Assembly: GCF_001182825.2 (NCBI RefSeq) | Contig: NZ_LFYO02000001.1 | Span: 38,990-102,989, forward strand | Length of the DNA: 64,000 nt | Direction: 5' to 3' | Origin: Streptococcus sp. X13SY08 | GTDB taxonomy: Bacteria > Bacillota > Bacilli > Lactobacillales > Streptococcaceae | Shown: positions 1-9,199 of the stretch, piece by piece | Layout of the letters: the number at the start of each line of letters is the position of its first letter | Position numbering within the stretch: the stretch's first letter is position 1 | Position numbers and translations under genes: made by a program | The notes under the pieces: model-generated | What the model was told of the DNA's origin: nothing | Databases searched by the model: none | The model's input: the letters and a program-made list of their open reading frames with translations, nothing else

Positions 1-339
1 GTGATTTTTCGGAGAGTGAAATCTTCTACTCATGAGGCAGATGATGAAACAGAGGAAGTGTTATGTTTTGGTGACTTGCAGATTTTTCCAGAGCGTCATC
101 AGGTTTTTAGCTCAAAAAGAAGTAGATTTAACGCCTAAAGAATTTGAACTCTTACTCTATCTGGCTAAGCAATCTGGTCGCACACTCAGTCGAGATCGAT
201 TGTTGGAAAAAATATGGGGGTTCGATTATGCGGGTGAAACACGCATGGTAGATGTCCATATCGGCAATTTACGTGAAAAATCGAGCAGGATACTAAGAAT
301 CCTCAATATATTAAAACAGTGCGTGGCTATGGCTACTAG
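1..339 (+). pseudogene. phoP: PhoP-type phosphate response regulator, C-terminal DNA-binding part, two frameshifts
   Basis: This is the end of an OmpR/PhoP-family response regulator; the receiver domain lies before the window. A winged-helix effector domain is visible ([15 protein letters not shown], then LLEKIWGF and [11 protein letters not shown]). The reading frame changes twice, once in the A5 run at 114-118 and once in the A5 run after LREK near 273. Adding one A at each restores a normal ending ([14 protein letters not shown]) and a TAG stop at 337-339. In the family this protein activates pst under phosphate limitation, which fits the pst operon just downstream. Two missing bases in A-runs suggest base-calling error or recent decay. 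The family call is firm; the PhoP identity rests on context. Confidence 0.75.
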
Positions 340-1107
340 GACCAGTATTGCTACTACTTTACCTTCTACTGAGTGGAAAGAAAACTTTTCAAAAAAATTT
401 GAAGAATGCGGAACGACGGTTGCAATCTTTGAAAAATCAGCTATAGGAAATGGAAGATGCGGAACATCAGGAAACACTCGCATTTGAACGCCTCTTAGGA
501 CTCCTATTACTTCTATCAAAGGCTTTGTTGAAACCTTGCTGGATGGTGGATTAGAAGATGCATCCGTTTCGCGTCATTTCCTAGAAATCATCCATTTGGA
601 GAGTAATCGTTAGTGATCTATTGAATTTGGCAAAGCTGGATCAGAAAGATAAACATTTACAACTAGAAGAAGTTGATTTGGTCGTGTTGATTAGGGAGCG
701 TTTGACCAGCTAATTAGAAGATAAGCAGTTAGCAGTAGAAACCGAGCTTCCTAGCTCTGCTTTATTGCAGACAGATGCCTTTCAGTGGCAACAAATTTTG
801 GCAAATCTCCTATCCAACGCCATTCGCTATACGGAGAAAGGTGGCAAGATTGGCGTGGAGCTACAGCAGACTGTCACTGGCTATAGATTAAAGATTTGGG
901 ATACGGGAATTGGGATCTCTGAGCAGCATATTGATAAAATATTTGATCGATTTTATCGGGCCAATAAAGGACGAAGTCGGCAGACAGGTGGAACTGGTCT
1001 TGGACTTTCCCTTGTAAAAGAAAGTCTGGATGCACTTGGCTATCAGCTGGAAGTTGATAGCCAGCTCAGTAAGGGTACCACTTTTACAATCACTATAAAA
1101 AAACTGA
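340..1107 (+). pseudogene. phoR: PhoR-type sensor histidine kinase, degraded
   Basis: This is a remnant of the kinase partner of phoP. Parts of the dimerisation region survive ([11 protein letters not shown] near 505-540), but the N-terminal membrane and HAMP part and the HE of the H-box with its phospho-accepting histidine are absent. There are frame changes near 505 and 613 and an in-frame TAA at 711-713. The ATPase domain is well kept from about 765 to 1095, with N box (ILANLLSNAIRYT), G1 (DTGIGI), F box (FDRFYRA) and G2 (GTGLGLSLVK). The frame runs through the terminator only because of an A7 run at 1097-1103; one A fewer would stop at TGA 1105-1107. Several independent lesions make this the most convincing decayed gene here. 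Confidence 0.8.
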
Positions 1108-1108
1108 G

Positions 1109-1132
1109 GTTGGGAATTTTCCCAACTTTTTC
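1109..1132 (+). terminator. Rho-independent terminator after phoR
   Basis: GTTGGGA at 1109-1115 pairs with TCCCAAC at 1120-1126 and is followed by TTTTTC. It separates phoPR from the pst promoter. Confidence 0.75.
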
Positions 1133-1187
1133 TTTACAAAATCTTTACAAAAATCCACATAAAAAATTGATAGACGATTGCTACAAT
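1133..1187 (+). promoter_or_regulatory. PhoP box and promoter of the pst operon
   Basis: Two exact TTTACA repeats start at 1133 and 1144, an 11-bp period that puts both on one DNA face, as expected of a PhoP dimer site. A TACAAT -10-like hexamer lies at 1182-1187, 43 bp before the pstS start. No good -35 is visible, consistent with an activator-dependent promoter. Assignment to PhoP is by resemblance to known PhoP boxes and by position. Confidence 0.65.
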
Positions 1188-1229
1188 GAAGATGTAGTTT
1201 AAGGCTACGCACAGAAAGAAGGAAAATAT

Positions 1230-2084
1230 ATGAAACTTATATCTTTAGCAAAAATTGGTCTCGTGACCGTGGCGTCTATCTCACTTGTCGCTTGTGGAAA
1301 TAACAGTGGGGGACAAACTAACTCAACCATTGAAGTTGTTTCACGTGAAGATGGTTCAGGAACGCATGGCGCCTTCACTGAAATTACAGGAGTCGGAGAC
1401 AATGAAGTTGACAATACTGTTAAGACAGCCATTATTCAAAACAATACAGAAGTTGTCATTTCAACAGTATCTGGGAATCCATCAGCTATTGGATACATTT
1501 CATACGGATCCCTAAATGATAAGGTAAAATCGGTATCTATCGGCGGTGTGGAGCCATCTACGAAGACGATTTTAGATGGTTCTTATGCGCTTCAGCGTCC
1601 TTTCAATATCGTCTGGAAATCTGAGCTTAAAAAAGAAGCCCAAGACTTTATCCAATTTATTCATTCTCAGGAAGGTCAAAAAATTGTAACAGACAATAAG
1701 TACGTTCAAGCCAAAACAGAGACCAACAGCTACAGTCCCGCTAATCTTTCAGGAAAAATTTCGATTGTCGGATCAACCTCAGTCACACCTCTCATGGAAA
1801 AGTTAGCAGAAGCCTACAAGGAACTCAATCCAAATGTGACGATTGACATTACCTCAAATGGATCATCTGCTGGGATGACGGCTGCTCAAGAAGGGACAGC
1901 TGATATCGGGATGTTGTCCCGTGAATTGAAGGACGATGAAGTTTCTACTGTAGAGCATGATGCTATTGCTCTTGACGGAATTGCAGTAGTTGTCAACACT
2001 GAAAACAAACTGTCAACCTTATCGATGGATCAAGTCAATCAGATCTTTGTGGGTAAAGTGACAGAATGGTCAGCTTTGAAATAG
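1230..2084 (+). CDS. pstS: Phosphate ABC transporter substrate-binding lipoprotein PstS
   Basis: PstS binds inorganic phosphate outside the membrane and hands it to PstC-PstA. The start is an ATG after GAAGGAAAAT. A lipoprotein signal is clear: charged MK, hydrophobic stretch, lipobox LVAC with the modified cysteine near residue 22. The two halves appear in swapped order relative to classical PstS: SREDGSGT with its phosphate-contacting residues comes first (about residues 38-46), and GSTSVTPLMEKLAEAY, normally near the N terminus, comes at about 176-190, followed by SNGSSAGMTAA. As I recall, the pneumococcal PstS next to pstCAB is arranged the same way, so this is a lineage trait. The 284-residue length is normal for that type. 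A GU-containing hairpin follows before pstC. Confidence 0.93.
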   Translation: MKLISLAKIGLVTVASISLVACGNNSGGQTNSTIEVVSREDGSGTHGAFTEITGVGDNEVDNTVKTAIIQNNTEVVISTVSGNPSAIGYISYGSLNDKVKSVSIGGVEPSTKTILDGSYALQRPFNIVWKSELKKEAQDFIQFIHSQEGQKIVTDNKYVQAKTETNSYSPANLSGKISIVGSTSVTPLMEKLAEAYKELNPNVTIDITSNGSSAGMTAAQEGTADIGMLSRELKDDEVSTVEHDAIALDGIAVVVNTENKLSTLSMDQVNQIFVGKVTEWSALK

Positions 2085-2094
2085 AAAAAGAAAG

Positions 2095-2119
2095 ATGTGG
2101 GGCTAATATAGCCTCGCAT
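2095..2119 (+). terminator. Intercistronic hairpin between pstS and pstC
   Basis: ATGTGGGGCT (2095-2104) pairs over ten positions, two of them G-U, with AGCCTCGCAT (2110-2119) around an AATAT loop. The following tract (TCTTATC) is a poor U-run, so this looks like an attenuator or RNA-stability element that would leave more pstS message than pstC message. Confidence 0.5.
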
Positions 2120-2141
2120 TCTTATCATCAAAGGATGGATT

Positions 2142-3002
2142 ATGAAAGAACAAAAATTCAAAGAAAAATTCTTTGAGGGATTATTTTTAGGCAGCGCAAC
2201 CCTGTCAGTAGTTGCGATTCTAGTGATTTGCTTCTTTATTTTCGCTAATGGTTTACCTTTTATAGCACGCTATGGCGTTACAAATTTTTTATTTGGACAA
2301 GATTGGTCACCATCAAATAGCCCAGCGAGTTTTGGAATTTTATCTATGATTGCTGGTTCTTTGGTCATTACCTTGGGAGCCATCGTGATGGGTGTTCCGG
2401 TTGGGATTTTGACCTCTTTATTCTTGGATTATTTTTGCCCAGAGAAAGTTTACAAACTTGTCAAACTTGCGATTAGTCTAATGGCGGGTATTCCCTCTAT
2501 TGTGTATGGTTTTTTTGGTTTACAGCTTTTGATGCCTTGGATCCGGACCTTTGGGGGAAACGGAATGAGTGTACTAACAGCTTCTCTTTTGCTGGGAATT
2601 ATGGTTTTACCAACCATTATTACTTTGTCTGAGACAGCTCTGCGGGCCGTTCCCAAACACTATTACACCGGCTCCCTCGCTTTGGGAGCTACTCATGAAC
2701 GGACAGTTATGAAGGTTATGTTGCCAGCGGCGCGTTCAGGTATTTTATCCGCTATCATTTTGGGGGTTGGTCGAGCAATTGGTGAAACGATGGCGGTTAT
2801 CTTAGTTGCTGGGAATCAGCCGATCATTCCGTCAGGTCTATTTAGTGGAACACGGACCATGACGACTAATATCGTTTTGGAAATGGCCTATGCAGCGGGT
2901 GAACATAGAGAGGCTTTGATTGCAACATCTGCGGTCCTATTCCTCTTCATTTTGGTCATTAACGGAGCATTTGCCTGTATGAAAGGAAGAACCGTCAAAT
3001 GA
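2142..3002 (+). CDS. pstC: Phosphate ABC transporter permease PstC
   Basis: PstC is one of two membrane subunits of the high-affinity phosphate importer. The protein has 286 residues, the usual size, with about six hydrophobic spans beginning near residue 16 (SATLSVVAILVICFFIFANG). The cytoplasmic EAA loop that contacts PstB is visible around LGATHERTVMKVMLPAARSGI, and the family stretch GIPSIVYGFFGLQ occurs near residue 117. The stop overlaps the start of pstA by four bases (ATGA), implying translational coupling. No lesion is seen. It acts with PstS, PstA and PstB. Confidence 0.95.
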   Translation: MKEQKFKEKFFEGLFLGSATLSVVAILVICFFIFANGLPFIARYGVTNFLFGQDWSPSNSPASFGILSMIAGSLVITLGAIVMGVPVGILTSLFLDYFCPEKVYKLVKLAISLMAGIPSIVYGFFGLQLLMPWIRTFGGNGMSVLTASLLLGIMVLPTIITLSETALRAVPKHYYTGSLALGATHERTVMKVMLPAARSGILSAIILGVGRAIGETMAVILVAGNQPIIPSGLFSGTRTMTTNIVLEMAYAAGEHREALIATSAVLFLFILVINGAFACMKGRTVK

Positions 3003-3814
3003 GTAAGTATGTGATTCGAACGCTAGTTTATCTGGCGACCACTTTGACCTTTGGAACCTTGTTTTTGATTATCGGTTTCATTTTTTGGCAAGGAATTCCA
3101 AGTTTGACACCAAGTTTATTTGAATGGACTTATACCAGTGAAAATGTCTCCTTGATGCCAGCCATTATTACGACGCTTATCTTGGTGTTGGCTTCGCTTT
3201 TGATTGTTGTTCCCTTAGGTGTTTTTGCAGGTTTCTACTTAGTTGAATACACCAAACCAGATTCCAAGTTTTTATCCTTAATTCGGATTGCGGCAGATAC
3301 CTTATCAGGGACTCCGTCTATTGTTTTCGGTCTCTTCGGTATGCTGTTTTTCGTTATTTTCTTAGGTTTCGAATATTCTTTGCTATCTGGGATTTTAACT
3401 TCAGTCATTATGGTTTTACCTTTGGTTATTCGGGCGACAGAAGAAGGCTTGCTTTCTGTGTCAGATAGTGTGCGTCAAGCGAGTTTTGCACTTGGTGCGG
3501 GAAAGCTGCGAACAATTTTCAAGATTGTCTTGCCTAGTGCTTTACCAGGGATTCTAGCAGGCGTTATTCTTTCCGTTGGACGGATTGTTGGGGAAACAGC
3601 GGCGCTTATGTATACCTTAGGAACGGCGACTAATTTACCGTCTAGTTTGTTATCATCAGGTCGATCCCTTGCGCTTCATATGTATGTTCTTTCAAGTGAA
3701 GGCATGCATGTTAATGAAGTCTATGCAACTGGTGTTGTCCTCATCGTAGTTGTTCTTATTATCAACTTTTTGTCCACCACTTTATCCAATAAACTCAGTA
3801 AAGGAGCATCCTAA
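2999..3814 (+). CDS. pstA: Phosphate ABC transporter permease PstA
   Basis: PstA is the second membrane subunit of the phosphate importer. The 271-residue protein has about six hydrophobic spans, the first at residues 8-30. [13 protein letters not shown] mirrors the matching stretch in PstC. The EAA loop is at [23 protein letters not shown]. The start overlaps the pstC stop by four bases and the stop lies two bases before pstB, so the genes are translated as one operon. Sequence and length look normal. Confidence 0.95.
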   Translation: MSKYVIRTLVYLATTLTFGTLFLIIGFIFWQGIPSLTPSLFEWTYTSENVSLMPAIITTLILVLASLLIVVPLGVFAGFYLVEYTKPDSKFLSLIRIAADTLSGTPSIVFGLFGMLFFVIFLGFEYSLLSGILTSVIMVLPLVIRATEEGLLSVSDSVRQASFALGAGKLRTIFKIVLPSALPGILAGVILSVGRIVGETAALMYTLGTATNLPSSLLSSGRSLALHMYVLSSEGMHVNEVYATGVVLIVVVLIINFLSTTLSNKLSKGAS

Positions 3815-3816
3815 CA

Positions 3817-4569
3817 ATGGGAAATTTTCAGATTTCAAATTTGGATTTATATTATGGAGATTTTCAGGCTCTTAAAAATATTTCCTTAGATTTACCAGAG
3901 AATCAAGTAACAGCCTTGATAGGACAATCTGGCTGTGGGAAGTCAACCTTTCTAAAATCACTTAATCGCATGAATGATTTAGTGCCGGACTGTCGAATTG
4001 AAGGGAATATTTTGTTGGATGGGCAGGATATTCGTAAAAAGGATACCAACCTTAATCATCTTCGTAAGCGCGTTGGTATGGTCTTTCAGCAGCCCAATCC
4101 CTTTGCTATGTCTATTTACGATAATGTGGCCTATGGACCTCGAACCCATGGCATTCATGATAAGGAAACTCTGGATGCTTTGGTGGAAAAAAGTCTGCGC
4201 GGCGCAGCTATTTGGGATGAAGTAAAGGATAAACTTAAAAAGAGTGCCTTATCTTTATCCGGAGGACAGCAGCAACGGCTCTGTATTGCGCGTGCTTTAG
4301 CGGTTGAACCTGATGTCCTACTCATGGATGAACCGACTTCTGCCTTAGATCCAATTTCTACTTTAAAAATTGAGGATTTAGTGCAAGAGCTCAAGAAGGA
4401 TTATACAATCATCATTGTCACTCATAATATGCAACAAGCAGCGCGTATTTCGGATAAAACAGCCTTTTTCCTGTCTGGTGAGGTGTGTGAGTTTGGTCCA
4501 ACAACAGAAATTTTTACGAATCCAAAAGATAAGCGGACTGAAGATTATGTATCAGGTCGATTTGGTTAG
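3817..4569 (+). CDS. pstB: Phosphate ABC transporter ATP-binding protein PstB
   Basis: PstB is the ATPase that drives phosphate uptake through PstC-PstA. In its 250 residues one sees Walker A (GQSGCGKST, about residues 36-44), the Q-loop (VFQQPNPF), the ABC signature (LSGGQQQR), Walker B ([12 protein letters not shown]) and the switch histidine (VTHNM). The ending [10 protein letters not shown] is typical of PstB. The start follows the pstA stop by two bases. Many streptococci carry two pstB copies; only one is present here. Confidence 0.96.
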   Translation: MGNFQISNLDLYYGDFQALKNISLDLPENQVTALIGQSGCGKSTFLKSLNRMNDLVPDCRIEGNILLDGQDIRKKDTNLNHLRKRVGMVFQQPNPFAMSIYDNVAYGPRTHGIHDKETLDALVEKSLRGAAIWDEVKDKLKKSALSLSGGQQQRLCIARALAVEPDVLLMDEPTSALDPISTLKIEDLVQELKKDYTIIIVTHNMQQAARISDKTAFFLSGEVCEFGPTTEIFTNPKDKRTEDYVSGRFG

Positions 4570-4578
4570 GAAGATCAT

Positions 4579-5232
4579 ATGAGAGAACAATTTCAACAGG
4601 AACTAACCTACTTACAAGGACAGTTGTCCACAATGTTTCAAGAGGTTAATCTATCGCTAGAAGATACTTTAGCAATTTTTGCAGATCAGGATTATCTGCG
4701 TGCACAAGCCATTATGGAGCACGACCGACTCATTAACCAAAAAGAGCAAGACATTGAAATGGATTGCGCTCGTTTGATAGCTCTTCAGCAGCCAGTTGTG
4801 GCAGATTTGCGTTTAGTTATTTCCATTATGCAGGTTAGCTCTGATTTGGAGCGAATGGGAGATCATGTGGCATCTGTAGCTAAATCTAGTATCAAAGTCA
4901 CTAAGCATCAGCAAGTTCCAGCTATTGAAGAAAAATTCATTGATATGGGACAAAAGGTTTTGAATGTTTCACGGGAAACTTTAAGTATTTATTAAGAAAT
5001 GAATGTGGAGAAAGCTAATCAAATCAGTATTCCGATTGAACAAATTGAAACATTACGCAAGGAAATTGTTGAAGATTGCAGATTGGCCATGAAGGAGGAT
5101 ACAAAAAATGTCTTCAACGGAGCTGAATGTATCTCTGTCATGATGCATTTGAAACGAATTGCGGACTATGCAAGCAATATCTGTGAGCGTGTCATCTATA
5201 TTCAAACAGGACAAATTGTCGAACTAGGATAA
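4579..5232 (+). pseudogene. phoU: Phosphate signalling regulator PhoU, interrupted by an in-frame stop
   Basis: PhoU links the Pst transporter to PhoR and represses uptake when phosphate is plentiful. The coding sequence (about 217 codons, normal length) has paired three-helix bundle repeats with the PhoU acidic motif ERMGDHVASVAK near residue 95 and its counterpart KRIADYASNICERVIY near 193. A TAA at 4993-4995 interrupts the frame after SRETLSIY; downstream sequence continues in the same frame (EMNVEKANQISI). A single change from CAA or GAA would explain it. Unlike the 64-nt losses elsewhere this is a clean point change, so it may be real. With phoPR also broken, phosphate control may be lost while transport is kept. 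Confidence 0.85.
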
Positions 5233-5246
5233 AATTGTCAATTAAT

Positions 5247-5263
5247 TGTAAACTTTACGTAAA
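5247..5263 (-). promoter_or_regulatory. Second PhoP-box-like site, reverse orientation
   Basis: On the minus strand TTTACG (5263-5258) and TTTACA (5252-5247) form a direct repeat with the same 11-bp period as the box before pstS. It lies just after phoU and about 40 bp before the TATAAT of the mnmA promoter. Its role is unknown; it may be chance in AT-rich DNA. Confidence 0.35.
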
Positions 5264-5287
5264 ATCAAGATAGAATGATGAAAATGC

Positions 5288-5319
5288 AAGCGTACTGTGG
5301 TATAATACACTGTGCGCTT
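5288..5319 (+). promoter_or_regulatory. Extended -10 promoter inside an imperfect palindrome, upstream of mnmA
   Basis: TGGTATAAT (5298-5306) is an extended -10 element. It sits at the centre of an imperfect 32-bp palindrome beginning AAGCG and ending CGCTT, which could be an operator or a phoU transcript hairpin. Transcription from here would give mnmA a leader of about 200 nt. Confidence 0.5.
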
Positions 5320-5335
5320 TTGTGCATTTCAAAAT

Positions 5336-5377
5336 CGACCTTCAAATCGACTTTTGAGAACGACGACCTTCAAATCG
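5336..5377. repeat. 14-bp direct repeat in the mnmA leader
   Basis: CGACCTTCAAATCG occurs at 5336-5349 and again at 5364-5377. A shortened trace of the same word (TTTCAAAATCGA) precedes the first copy. No function is recognised. Confidence 0.6.
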
Positions 5378-5410
5378 TACGTTAAAAACTGAACATGTCC
5401 TAAAAACAGT

Positions 5411-5475
5411 GTGAAGAAGATAGATTTCCTTGAGTCCAAGGTTCATCGAGTCTCCTAGAACACTTTGTTTTTTCA
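5411..5475 (+). repeat. Hairpin-type intergenic repeat, copy upstream of mnmA
   Basis: The unit starts GTGAAGAAGATAGATT and ends TTTTTTCAC with imperfect self-complementarity between. It resembles units at 43939-43990 and 49545-49603, both starting GTGAAAA and containing an AGATAAATC-like word. Together they suggest a dispersed short palindromic element. Confidence 0.4.
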
Positions 5476-5496
5476 CGGGCTTGTATCTTAATTTGA

Positions 5497-6574
<1,078 letters not shown>

Positions 6575-6590
6575 AGGTACAGCTTTAAGA

Positions 6591-6618
6591 TTGACAAAAT
6601 TACTCAATTTGCTACAAT
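6591..6618 (+). promoter_or_regulatory. Sigma-A promoter of the Nudix-mnmG unit
   Basis: TTGACA (6591-6596) and TACAAT (6613-6618) are separated by 16 bp. The transcript would start near 6625, about 100 nt before the coding region, leaving room for the structured leader that follows. Confidence 0.75.
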
Positions 6619-6640
6619 AAATCTAACAAATCATCATGAT

Positions 6641-6705
6641 GGTCAAAGCTCATGGGAATTGTATGCTTTTTTGGTGTACAATTTTCTAGAGTTTTGACCG
6701 TTTTT
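6641..6705 (+). ncRNA. Structured 5' leader, terminator-like, before the Nudix gene
   Basis: GGTCAAAGCTC (6641-6651) pairs with GAGTTTTGACC (6689-6699) over eleven positions with one G-U. Nested inside, AATTGTA (6657-6663) pairs with TACAATT (6677-6683). The outer stem is followed directly by GTTTTT, so the whole is shaped like an intrinsic terminator ahead of the ribosome-binding site. It could be an attenuator or riboswitch-type leader. I do not recognise a known RNA class. Confidence 0.55.
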
Positions 6706-6723
6706 ATGCTCTAGGGAGGAAAA

Positions 6724-7179
6724 ATGGATTTTAGAATAAAAGAGAGTCGCCAGATATTTGGAATACGCGCGACTGCTTTGATTATCAAAAATAGCAAGAT
6801 TTTTCTAACCAAAGATAAAAAAGGACGATACTACACGATTGGTGGCGCTATAGAGGTCAATGAGGAGTCTAGTCAGGCTGCAATTCGTGAAGTCAAGGAA
6901 GAACTTGATATTGATTGTCTAGTCAAAGATTTAGCTTTTATTGTGGAAAACAAGTTTACACAAGGTGAGCTTTCTTTCCATAATATTGAATTTCACTATA
7001 TTGTTGAACCAATTGGTGAGACGCCAAATGAAATGATTGAGTGTGGACAAAAGCGAGCCTGCGAGTGGATTGAAGTTGACAAAATTGTCAACCTAGATAT
7101 AGTGCCAGCATTTTTGAAAGAGGAATTACCAATTTGGAATGGACAAATGAAACATATTATTAACATGAAGGAGGAATAA
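6724..7179 (+). CDS. Nudix hydrolase
   Basis: Nudix hydrolases split nucleoside diphosphates linked to another moiety, for example oxidised nucleotides or cofactors. The Nudix box is at residues 40-62: GGAIEVNEES...AIREVKEELDI matches the GX5EX7REUXEEXGU pattern, with aspartate where the late glycine usually stands. The 151-residue length is usual for a single-domain member. Substrate cannot be told from sequence. The start follows AGGGAGGAAAA, and the stop is only three bases before the mnmG start, so it shares an operon with mnmG behind the structured leader at 6641-6705. Confidence 0.88.
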   Translation: MDFRIKESRQIFGIRATALIIKNSKIFLTKDKKGRYYTIGGAIEVNEESSQAAIREVKEELDIDCLVKDLAFIVENKFTQGELSFHNIEFHYIVEPIGETPNEMIECGQKRACEWIEVDKIVNLDIVPAFLKEELPIWNGQMKHIINMKEE

Positions 7180-7182
7180 AGA

Positions 7183-9090
7183 ATGACACATGAATTTATA
7201 GAAAACTATGACGTTGTTGTGATTGGGGCGGGACATGCAGGCGTGGAAGCTAGTATGGCAGCTGCTCGTATGGGCTGTAAAACATTACTTGCAACTATCA
7301 ACTTGGATATGTTAGCTTTTATGTCGTGTAATCCATCTATTGGTGGTTCAGCTAAGGGAATTGTTGTCCGTGAAATTGATGCCCTTGGCGGACAAATGGG
7401 TCGCAATATTGATAAGACCTATATCCAGATGAAAATGCTTAATACCGGTAAAGGTCCTGCAGTCCGTGCCCTGCGTGCGCAAGCAGATAAGGCTGAATAC
7501 GCTGCGGAAATGAGGCGTACCGTTGAACAACAAGAAAATTTGACCCTGCGCCAAACCATGATTGATGATATTTTGGTGGAAGATGGTAGAGTGGTTGGCG
7601 TTGTTACTTCAACAGGTATGAAATACGGCGCTAAAGCCGTTGTAGTAACGACAGGGACTGCCCTGCGTGGCGAGATTATTTTGGGCGATCTTAAATACTC
7701 ATCAGGTCCTAATAATAGTTTGGCTTCTGTTACTCTTGCTGATAATCTCAAAAAGTTGGGTCTTGAAATTGGTCGCTTTAAAACAGGTACACCACCTCGG
7801 GTTAAGTCATCTTCCATTGATTACTTTGTCACAGAGATTCAGCCAGGAGATACACTACCCAACCATTTTTCATTCTTATCTAAAGACGAAGATTACCTGC
7901 AAGAGCAGATTCCTTGTTGGTTAACCTATACCAACCAAACAAGCCATGATATTATCAACCAAAATCTATATCGTGCACCTATGTTTTCAGGTATTGTAAA
8001 AGGTGTTGGCCCACGGTACTGCCCTTCTATTGAAGACAAAATTGTGCGTTTTGCAGATAAGGAACGCCATCAGCTCTTCTTGGAGCCAGAAGGACGTAAT
8101 ACAGAAGAAATCTATATTCAAGGCCTGTCAACGAGTCTTCCCGAAGATGTGCAACGTGACTTGGTGCACTCGATTAAAGGACTTGAAAATGCAGAAATGA
8201 TGCGGACAGGTTATGCTATTGAGTATGATATTGTCCTTCCTCATCAGTTGCGGGCAACTTTGGAAACGAAAGTCATTTCTGGTCTCTTTACAGCCGGTCA
8301 AACCAACGGAACCTCTGGTTATGAAGAAGCAGCGGGTCAAGGGATTGTCGCAGGAATCAATGCTGCGCTCAAAGTACAAGGAAAACCAGAGATGATTCTC
8401 AAACGTAGCGACGCCTATATTGGTGTCATGATTGATGATTTGGTGACCAAAGGAACCTTGGAACCCTACCGTCTTCTGACTTCTCGTGCTGAATACCGTC
8501 TCGTTTTACGCCATGACAATGCCGATATGCGTTTGACAGAGATTGGGCGCCAAGTAGGACTAGTGGATGATGAGCGCTGGGCTGTCTTCCAAAACAAGAA
8601 AAGTCAATTTGACACGGAGTTGACAAGGTTGTCAACTATCAAACTGAAACCTGTAAAGGAAACCAATGATAAGGTTATTTCTTTAGGCTTTAAACCCTTG
8701 ACAGATGCCATGATAGCGAAAGAGTTCATGCGTCGTCCAGATATCACGCATGAGGTAGTGACACAGTTTGTTGGACCAGCGGCAGAAGAATTAGATAGCA
8801 AAGTTATTGAGCTTCTTGAGACCGAAATTAAGTACGAAGGTTATATTGAAAAAGCTTTGGATCAAGTTGCCAAGATGAAGCGGATGGAAGAAAAGCGCAT
8901 CCCCGCAGATATTGACTGGGATGATATCGACTCTATCGCGACAGAAGCGCGTCAAAAATTCAAGAAAATCAATCCAGAAACTATTGGACAAGCTAGCCGT
9001 ATTTCTGGTATTAATCCAGCGGACGTCTCTATTCTTATGGTCTATCTAGAGGGTCGCAGTCGTTCTATTTCGAAAAATCAGAATAAGTAG
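7183..9090 (+). CDS. mnmG: tRNA uridine-5-carboxymethylaminomethyl modification enzyme MnmG (GidA)
   Basis: MnmG works with the GTPase MnmE to install the carboxymethylaminomethyl group on U34 of several tRNAs, using FAD, folate and NADH. The 635-residue protein is full length and intact. The N-terminal FAD-binding motif is GAGHAGVEA (residues 15-23), followed by the family signatures [13 protein letters not shown] and [21 protein letters not shown], the latter at about residue 366. The C-terminal helical domain that binds MnmE and tRNA is present. Its substrate position is the one thiolated by MnmA, encoded just upstream. A terminator follows at 9097. Confidence 0.97.
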   Translation: MTHEFIENYDVVVIGAGHAGVEASMAAARMGCKTLLATINLDMLAFMSCNPSIGGSAKGIVVREIDALGGQMGRNIDKTYIQMKMLNTGKGPAVRALRAQADKAEYAAEMRRTVEQQENLTLRQTMIDDILVEDGRVVGVVTSTGMKYGAKAVVVTTGTALRGEIILGDLKYSSGPNNSLASVTLADNLKKLGLEIGRFKTGTPPRVKSSSIDYFVTEIQPGDTLPNHFSFLSKDEDYLQEQIPCWLTYTNQTSHDIINQNLYRAPMFSGIVKGVGPRYCPSIEDKIVRFADKERHQLFLEPEGRNTEEIYIQGLSTSLPEDVQRDLVHSIKGLENAEMMRTGYAIEYDIVLPHQLRATLETKVISGLFTAGQTNGTSGYEEAAGQGIVAGINAALKVQGKPEMILKRSDAYIGVMIDDLVTKGTLEPYRLLTSRAEYRLVLRHDNADMRLTEIGRQVGLVDDERWAVFQNKKSQFDTELTRLSTIKLKPVKETNDKVISLGFKPLTDAMIAKEFMRRPDITHEVVTQFVGPAAEELDSKVIELLETEIKYEGYIEKALDQVAKMKRMEEKRIPADIDWDDIDSIATEARQKFKKINPETIGQASRISGINPADVSILMVYLEGRSRSISKNQNK

Positions 9091-9096
9091 TGAAAG

Positions 9097-9121
9097 AGGT
9101 GCTGAAAATGGCGCCTTTTTT
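9097..9121 (+). terminator. Terminator after mnmG
   Basis: AGGTGC (9097-9102) pairs with GCGCCT (9111-9116) with one G-U, followed by TTTTT. Confidence 0.7.
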
Positions 9122-9199
9122 GCTGAAAACAAGAGGTAGATAAGCAGAAGAAAAGTGGATTTTTGAGGACAATTATGGTAGAATGGCAGTCAGAGGTTT

